A stretch of DNA of 64,000 nucleotides, taken from NCBI RefSeq assembly GCF_963583255.1, contig NC_084811.1, forward strand, positions 20,355,742 through 20,419,741, given 5' to 3'. Positions 10,801 through 19,800 of this stretch are shown here, piece after piece. The DNA comes from Pyrus communis. Taxonomy: Eukaryota > Streptophyta > Magnoliopsida > Rosales > Rosaceae. Below the pieces are notes generated by a model. It made no database searches. It was not told the DNA's origin and saw nothing but the letters and a program-made list of their open reading frames with translations. The position numbers were made by a program, and so were the translations under genes. Every line of letters begins with the position of its first letter. Position 1 is the stretch's first letter.

Positions 10801-13800
10801 TGAAGCTCCAAATGATCAACCTCTGGTGCCTCCTTTTTCTGGGGTTCTGCCCAGTACTGAGGCTCCAAATAATCACCCTCTGGTGCCTTCTATTTCTGCG
10901 GCTTTGCCGAGTGTTGAAACTTCTCCTGAGTAGCCTTTGTGAAGGCACCCTCCTGTTTGTTTGTTTTGATTCATGTGTATGCACGTATTTGTAATTTATC
11001 GAAGATATTAATAAATAAGCTTTACTTCATTCAACGTGTTGTGTTAAATACACTAAGGTATCCTTCATTAAGTTCTTTGAATTTGTTATTTTGCTGAAGT
11101 TTGCATGTTGAAACTTCGTGGGTGGACCTTGTAGGTTGAAGTAGTGCTCCCTTAATTTCTTGAGTGAGGAAAACTTCTCAGTTGGGGACTTGAAAAATCC
11201 AAGGCACTGAGTAGTCGTGAAATTTCTGAGTTCCAAGGTGTAGTGGTATATGGTAGGAGTCCCCCAAGTCTCCGGTCGAGGGAGGTGTCTTGTTAGTAGG
11301 CAATTTTCCAAACAAAACTTCACCATTTTCCTTTCTAAGTGGTTGCTTAAAACTCCTTATTCATATATATTTGGTATGAAAGTTGTTAGGCCTAAAGAAG
11401 GGGAGGCCTAGGCCATTTTTTTTTTTTTTTTGAATTTTTGAATTTTTTTTATTTCTTATTTTTTTGAATTTTCGAAATTTTATTTATTTATTTATTATTT
11501 TTTTTTTAATTTTTTTTAATTTTTTAATGGGTGAAGTTTTGATGTTGAAGTTTTGTAGGTGAAGTTTTGGTGTTGAAGTTTTTGTGTTGAAGCTTTGGTG
11601 TTGAAGCTTTATAGGTGAAGCTTTTGTGTTGAAGCTTTGTGTTGAATCTTTTGTGTTGAAGCTTTGTAGTTGAGAGTTGAACTTTTGTAGGTGAAACTTT
11701 GGTGTTGAAGCTTTTGTGTTGAAGCTTTGTAGTTGAGAGTTGAACCTTTGTAGTGAAGCTTTTGTGTTGAAGCTTTGTAGTTGAGAGCTTTGGTGTTGAA
11801 GCTTTGTAGTTGAGAGTTGAAGCTTTGGTGTTGAAGCTTTGTAGTTGAGAGTTGAACCTTTGTAGGTGAAATTTTGGTGTTGAACCTTTTGTATTGAAGC
11901 TTTGTAGTTGAGAGTTGAACCTTTGTAGTGAAACTTGGGTGTTGAAGCTTTTGTGTTAAAGTTTTGTAGGTGAAGCTTTTGTGTTGAAGCTTTGTTGGGC
12001 AATATAAATTGATTTTGCTTCACACTTTCTTGATCAAGAGTGTGTGAAGCTTTTGAGAATTGTAGTTGCTCTCCATTGATGAAGCTTTGTTTGATGTTTA
12101 AACTTTGTAAGTGAAGCTTTTGTGTTGAAGATTTGTTGGGCACCATAAATTGATTTTGCTTCACACTATCTTGATCAAGAGTATGTGAAGCTTTTGAGAA
12201 TTGTAGTTGCTCTTTATTGATGAAGCTTTATTTGATGTTGAAACTTTGTAGGTGAAGCTTTTGTGTTGAAGCTTTGTTGGGCACCATAAATTGATTTTGC
12301 TTCACACTATCTTGATCAAGAGTGTGTGAAGCTTTTTGAGAATTGTAGTTGCTCTCCATTGACGAAGTTTTGTTTGATGTGGAAGCTTTGTTGTTGAAGC
12401 TTTGTTTGATGTTGAAACTTTGTACGTGAAACTTTTGTGTTGAAGCTTTGTTGGGCACCATAAATTGATTTTGCTTCACACTATCTTGATCAAGAGTGTG
12501 TAAGGCTTTTGACATTTGTTGAAGTTGTTGAATTTCCCAATTTCTTTTCTTTTTTTTTTTTTTTTTTTTTTTTTTTGGAAAATTAGAAATTTGGAAATGT
12601 GGGAAAGACAACATATACCAATTTTGCTTCCACACTGTTGAGCAAGAGATTGTGATGCAAGCCACACCTTGTAGTAGTCGAAGGTTTGGGTGAACCATAT
12701 AAATTGAATTTGCTTCGAACAGTCTTGATCAAGAGTGTGTGAAGCTTTCTACGAGTTGTAGTATTTGCATTGTTACAGAAGAGAAATGTCTGAAGCATAT
12801 GTAAGAGGGCTGAAGAGCTTGATCTTCGTATACCATGCATTGAAGCCGTTGTTGGCTTGCAATAAAACTTTGTTGGTGACTATAACTCTTGTTAAGTATA
12901 AGTGTTCCCCTAGTTCAGTTGTAATGCTTGAGGGTTTTTGATTATTTGTGACTGCTAGGAGTTCACATGTACAAGTTGTACCACTCGTCTTCTGGTTGGT
13001 GTAATGAATGGTGAGTTGCTTTCATCATTTGATTAGTGGTACGAATGTGAGTTCCTTTATCACCTTTCATCACCTGGTTGGTGGCACGAAGATGAGTTCC
13101 TTCTTCACTTGGTTGGTGGCATGAGTGGCAAGTTGCCAAATGATATTAGAGTACAGGTTGTACATTTTATCACCTGGTTGGTGGCATGAAGGAGAGTACA
13201 AGTTGTACATGTCATCACCTCGTTGGTGGCATGAAGATGAGTTCTTTCTTCACATTTCATCACTTGGTTGGTGAGAATAAGGGCAAGGTGTCGAGGCACA
13301 TTGTAGCAAGTGTCAAATGACACAAATTGTGTTGAACCCTTTCGAAGCACAGTTGGCTTATGTATGGATGTGTTGGAATGTATGATGTTTATGTATGAAT
13401 GTGTTAGAATGTATGATGTTTATGTTGATTGACATGAGTCATGCTTATGAATGTTTTGCTATGTATGAAAGGATCCCTTGTTTGGATATAAGTTATGTTG
13501 ACATATACTTAGACTTTATTTCATGTTGTAAGCATTCGTGTTGAAGCTTTGAACCTGAGCGTTTCAGTGATAGGGATGTAAGGGAGTTAGGACCAAGTTG
13601 TCTAAATCACCTCTTTATTGAATTGATGCCAAATGGCCTTCATTATATAGGATGCCAAATGGCCGTAGCTCAACACTTGTACAGTGTGAGTCTACTTGTA
13701 ATAGTACTTCAAATGATCAGCATTCCATGGATGGCCAAGGGTCTTGCCATCGGAGCTCCTAAGCTTGTAAGAACCAGGGCGACTGATGCCAATAACTTCA

Positions 13801-16800
13801 AACGGTCCATCCCAATTTGGGCTAAGCGTGCCTTCACTTGGGACTCTGTCGCAGAGTAATCTTTTCTTCAATACCCAATCCCCCATTTTGAAAGAGCGAG
13901 GTTTGACTCTTGAGTCATAGTAGTTGAAGATGCGTTGCTTGTAGGCGACATTCCTCAAGTGAGCCTGGTTTCTGTGTTCCTCGACTAGATCCAAGTTGAG
14001 GGTGAGTTGTTTGTCATTTTTACTTTGCATGTAGTTCTGGACTCGAAACGTTGCTTGCTCAAGCTCAACTGGGACAACAGCCTCTGTACCAAAGGCAAGT
14101 GAGAATGGAGTTTCTCTTGTTGAAGTTCGATATGAAGTGCGGTATGACCAAAGAACTTGGGGTACAAATTTTGGCCAACAACCTTTAGCCTTGTCCAAGT
14201 TGGTTTTCAAAGTGCGCTTGATTATTTTGTTGATGGCCTCAACTTGTTCGTTAGATTGGGGATGAGCCGGGGAGGCAAAACATAAGTTGATGTTGAACTT
14301 AGAACAGAACATCCTGAACTTCTTGTTGTCAACCTGTCGCCCATTGTCCGTGACTATCGCATTAGGAATGCCAAATCTGCAAAGGATGTTCTTCCATACG
14401 AAGTCTTCTATTTTTGCCTCAGTAATGGTTGCCAAGGGTTCTACTTCGGCCCACTTTGTGAAGTAGTCAACTGTAACGATTACATAGTGGACCTTGCCCT
14501 TTCCTGTAGGCATTGGGCCGATCAAATCAAGTCTCTATTGGGCCAAGGGCCAAGGGTTGATCATAGGAGTAAAAGGCTCGGGAGGGGAGTGATGAATAGT
14601 TGCGTAACGTTGACACTTATCACATAAGCGGGATATTCTGATGGCATCTTGGTGGAGTGTTGGCCAGTAATATCTTTGGTGAAAAGCCTTGTGTGCTAGG
14701 GATCGAGATCCAGCATGATCTCCGCAGACTCCTTCATGTATTTCTCGAAGGACAATTTCCGCTTCCGCAGGTGTGAGGCACCGTAAGTATGGTAGGTTGA
14801 AACCTCGCTTGTAGAGTTGGTCATTAATGATCAGGTAACGGGTAGACTTGTATCGAATATGTTTAGCTTGGATTTTATCATTTGGGAGAGTGCCATGAAC
14901 AAGGAATTTGTAAATTGGGGTGATCCAGCTATTCCCCTGTTGCAAGTTGCACACTTCTGTGACCATGGTGCTTGGTGTTGCCAACAATTCGACATGAATT
15001 TTTCTCCCAATCTTGTCTTCCACTGCTGAGGCGAGGTAAGCCAAAGCGTCTGCATGACTGTTTGCCACTCGAGGGACTTGGGTGATCTGGTAGTGGAAGT
15101 GCTTGAGCAAAAGCTGCGTTTGCGCAAGATACGCTACCATGAAGTTATCCTTAGCATCAAAGTTGTTGGTGACCTGGTTAACCACCAATTGGGAGTCACT
15201 GAAGATATTAATTTGTTTAACTCCAAGGTGTTTGGCCAAACGTAAGCCTGCTAAAAGGGCCTCATACTCAGTTTCATTGTTTGACGCCTTGAATTTGAAG
15301 CAGAGAGCATACTCCATTGCCACTTTGTCAGGGGTAGTCAGGACTAGTCATGCTCTACAACCCTGTTGGTTGGATGAGCCATCAACATATAGAGTCCATA
15401 CTGGAAGTGTTGGTTCTACCTTCTGGGTTTCCAGGGGTGATGAAGCCGCTGCCTCAGGTGTAGGAGAAATGTCAACGGGATAAGTGAATTCGGCAATGAA
15501 ATCTGCAACTGCTTGGCCCTTTTCAGCTAGCTTTGGGTGGTAGGAGATGTCAAACTCTCTCAGTGCTATGGCCCATTTGATCATTCGCCCCGAAGTGTCA
15601 GGACTCTGAAGTATTTGTCGAAAGGGGTGATTGGTAAGCACGATGATGGAGTGTGCTTGGAAGTAGGGGCGAAGTTTCCGAGCAGACATGACTAATGCTA
15701 GAGCTAATTTCTCAATGTTGGAGTATCGTGTCTCCGCATCTTGTAAAGCTTTGCTAGCGTAGTAGACAGGTCATTCGATACTACCATCCCTATGAATGAG
15801 GACTGAACTAACTGCTGAAGCTGAGACAGATAGATAGACAATTAAGGTGTCGCCAACTTTAGGTTTGGAAAGCAGAGAGGCTTTAGTCATGTACTCCTTG
15901 AGGTTCTTAAATGCTTCGGCACATTCATCGGTTCACGTAATGTACTTCTTACTTCCCTTAAGTGCTTTGAAAAAATGAGCGCATTTGTCTGTGGCCTTAG
16001 AGATGAACCTGGTCAAGGCTGCCACCTTGCCAGTAAGGGTCTGGATGTCTTTTGAGGTTACTGGTTCTTTCATGTCCATGATTACTTTGATCTTATCGGG
16101 GTTAGCTTTAATGTCTCGTTGGCCAATCATGAAGCCCAAGAATTTTCCAGAGCCCACACTGAAAGCGCATTTGTTGGGGTTCAACCCCATTCGATACTTC
16201 TTCAGGATGGAGAAGGTTTCAGACAAGTTGGCAATGTGTTGGTTAGCATGTTTGCTTTTGACTAACATATCATCAACATAAACTTCCATGCTTTTCCCAA
16301 TCTGTTCAGCGAACATTGAATTGACTAATATTTGATAAGTCGCCCCTGCATTCTTTAGGCCGAATGACATGACTTTGTAGCAATATAGTTCTCTATCAGT
16401 GGTGAAGGCCGTGTGTTCTTGGTCCGAAGGGTTCATGAGGATTTAATTGTACCCTGAGTAAGCATCCATGAAGCTCAAGAGTTCACACCCTGTTGTAGAG
16501 TCTACAAGTCTATCAATGACAGGAAGGGGAAAGCTATCACTCAGACATCCTTTGTTTAAGTCGGTGTAGTCGACACAGATTCTCCACAAGATCTTTTGAA
16601 GCAAGAGACTTTCCTTGGTCGGATTTTTCTTAACAAGGACCACATTTACTACCCACGTTGGATAATTGACTTCACGGATGAAGCCTATGCTTTTAAGTTT
16701 TTCAACTTCTGCCTTCATTGCTTTATATTGTTCAACATCATAAGATCTTCGCTTCTGTCTCACCGGCTTGGTCTTGGGATCAATACTCAAGCAATGACAG

Positions 16801-19800
16801 ATGATAGTGGGAGAGATGCCTGGCATGTCCTCGTATGACCAGGCGAAGACTTCAGTGTTCTCTTGCAAAAAATAGATCAATGCCAACCGAATAGGTGGTG
16901 ACAAAGTGGTGCCAATCTTCACTATGCGATCTAGATAATCTCTTGAGATAGAGACCTTCTCCAACTCTTCAGCAGGTTGTGCTTGCTGGGTGAAAGAGTC
17001 ATCTCGAGGATCGTCGGGTTGATTGTTACCACCGTGAATATTCAAGTTGGCTTTGTCTGAGCTGGTCTTGATAACTTGGTCATGTATAGAAAGTGTTTCT
17101 TTGGGTACATGCAAGTGTTGCTCTTTGACTGAAGTGTTGTAACATGATCGTGCACTAAGTTGATCTCCTCTGATGTAACCATTGCCATAGGGGGTTGGAA
17201 ATTTCATCAACAACATATGCGTGGATACCATGGCCTTGAGATCATTAATGCCTGTGCGCCCAAAGATGACATTGTATGCCGTTGGGCAGTCGACCACCAA
17301 GAAGTTAGTGGTGATGGTGGCTGTGTACGGGCCTGTACCGATGGTGGAGGGTAAATGTACGCTCCCTAAAGGTTGCACGACATCGCCAGAGAAGCTTATC
17401 AAAGGAGAAACCGAGTGATCGAGCAAGTGTTCAGCTACATTAAGTGTTTTGAAAGCTTCAGCAAACATGATATTGACCGACGTCCCCGTGTCTACCAGGA
17501 TTCGTCGTACATCAAAGTTGGCTATGTGAGCCTCCACAATCAGTGGGTCATTGTGAGGATAGATGATACCTCTTTCTTCCTCAGGGTAGAAACATATTGG
17601 ATCCCAGTTAGGCTTTTGATACTTACCTCTTCTGATGTCTTCCACGTGAAACACTTGGTGGCCAGGCTTCAACGTTCGTTCATTGTTTTTCATGGCCCTG
17701 TTGGAAGATTCAGATATAAGTGTGCCACTGCTTATGGAATATATTACATTCACTTGGCGTTAGTTGCGGTTATCCCTTAGAGGGTGAAGGAGGAACTGGT
17801 CAATTTTTCCTTCACATGCCAAAGCTTCAATATGATCACGGAGGGTGATACATTTCTTGCTGTCGTGGCCATTATACTCGTGGTAACCACAAACATGCCT
17901 GTGTTCTTCGTGGACTTGAAATCTGGCTCCCTCGACCTTGGCTTTGGTATCAAGTGAGCTATACTGGGGTAAATGACTGTGCATGTGGTGTTCAAAGGTG
18001 TGTATGTCTCATACCTCGGGGTAGGACCATTCTTGACACGTGTTTGGTCCACTGCATTGACCGCCTGAGGGCAGATATTATCGTGGTGATACCTTTGGTT
18101 ATCACGATAGTGCCCTTTACTCTTTTTATTAAAATGAGACTGGTGAGGATGGAAGTGTTTCCTCTTGCCCTGAGAATGATACGCCTGTTGACTTGGCGAG
18201 GTATTAGGTAGGGCAGGGGGAAGCGTCACTGCTGTTTGGAAGGTTGAGGTCTTCTCATTCGGTTGGATTTGGCTTCCACTCCCCATTTGCTGATAAGGGA
18301 TGGTTGTAGGGGGTTTCCCTTGATATGTCCTTGCCTCGGCGGAAGCATGGTTATAAGCCTATGCCATTACCTCAGAGTAAGTCTTCCAAGTGTTAGCATT
18401 GATTATGTACTTGAAGAAACAGTCGCGTAGGCCTGCCGTGAAGGCTTTAAGGGCGATCTTGTCATCTGCCTCAGCGCAACAAGAATACTCATGGTTGAAG
18501 CGGCTGGCATACTTTCGTAGTGACTCATTTGGCTTCTGGCGAATAATGTACAAGTCATCTGCGGAATGCAAGCGATCTATCTGGAAGATGTGTTGAGAGA
18601 CAAATAGTTTCCTCAGTTCCTCAAATGAGTCTATTGTCTCAGGTGAAAGACGACAATACCAATTCAGAGCTCCGCCAGAGAGGGTAAAGGGGAAGAGAAG
18701 ACATCGTTCTTCGTCAGTGTGCATCCGGTATACCATAGTGGACTCAAAGAGGTTAAGGTGCTCAATTGGGTCCTCCCTTCCAGTGTAGAGTTGTAAGCCA
18801 AGCTTCTGCTTTGTCTTTGCCTGGAGGGGGTGTCGAAGATCCTCCTTGTAAGAGAGCCAGGCCTAGGTTGGTTCTAGTCAAGTATTTCGGCCTGACGTTC
18901 GGCCTTCAACTTGTTTATTTCCTCAAGGAGTTGTAGGACAAGAGGGTCCTGAGTGGAGTCAGGTACTGCTGGATTCTTCTTCTGTAAGTCTCTATCTCCT
19001 TTTGGAAGTAGGAAAGCTTGGTCAAGGGCATGAGATTTTTCTTTGGACTCACCGTACTAACTTCCAGGGCGAGCCTGTCGAAACGGCCCCGAGTCCCCCA
19101 TACCTTCATATTCCTCTAGGACATGTCGCTCATTCCCTAGATTGGCAATTGGCTTGAGGCATGGAAGAGGGCCGAACCTTTCAGAAACCCTTGGATCATT
19201 GACCTTCGAGTTTATGTGGATGGGGTTCTCTCGACGTTGCCTCAGGAAGTCCCAATAGTCGCGATAAACGGCTTTTGATCCTTGTACTCCTTCTGCAAGA
19301 AGGTGCTTTCCTCCACTTCTCCTGCTTCGGGTTGAAGCAGCTGGGTCGAGAGAGGTCTCATGTTGATCAACACCTTGATGAGTAACTTGCTCCCCATTAA
19401 GGATATCCATGTTGAAGGCAGGTGATCCCCCGTGTTAAGGGGCACCCAGGTGGTGGTTGACTTCCCCGAGGGCGATGAGTTCGTGTGTTTGAGTATGCCT
19501 AGCTTCATGGAGCATTCCGAAGAGCTTCTCATACTGCTCCTAGAGGATCTCATTCTTTAACACTATCTTGTTGTTCTGAGCCTCTAGCTCATTGACTTTA
19601 GCCTGAAGAGCAAACCTCTTTCGTTCCTTCTTTCGTTGTTTTGCACTAAGTGCGAGGGGGGTGTCGTTCTGCATGCTATGGCTCCTTTCACTCCCCCATG
19701 TTGGAGAATGGTGCCTGGTCGAAGGAAAGTGTGTGAATGGTGAAAACCAGCTTGAAAAGCTGGAGAGAGTAGGAATAAGTGCGATTCCCACAGACGGCGC

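Noticed and set aside
11484..12164. 226-codon minus-strand ORF with repeated FNTKAS-like peptides
   Set aside because: It is a direct translation of the short tandem repeat; composition and repeats follow the DNA period, and no start context or domain is present.
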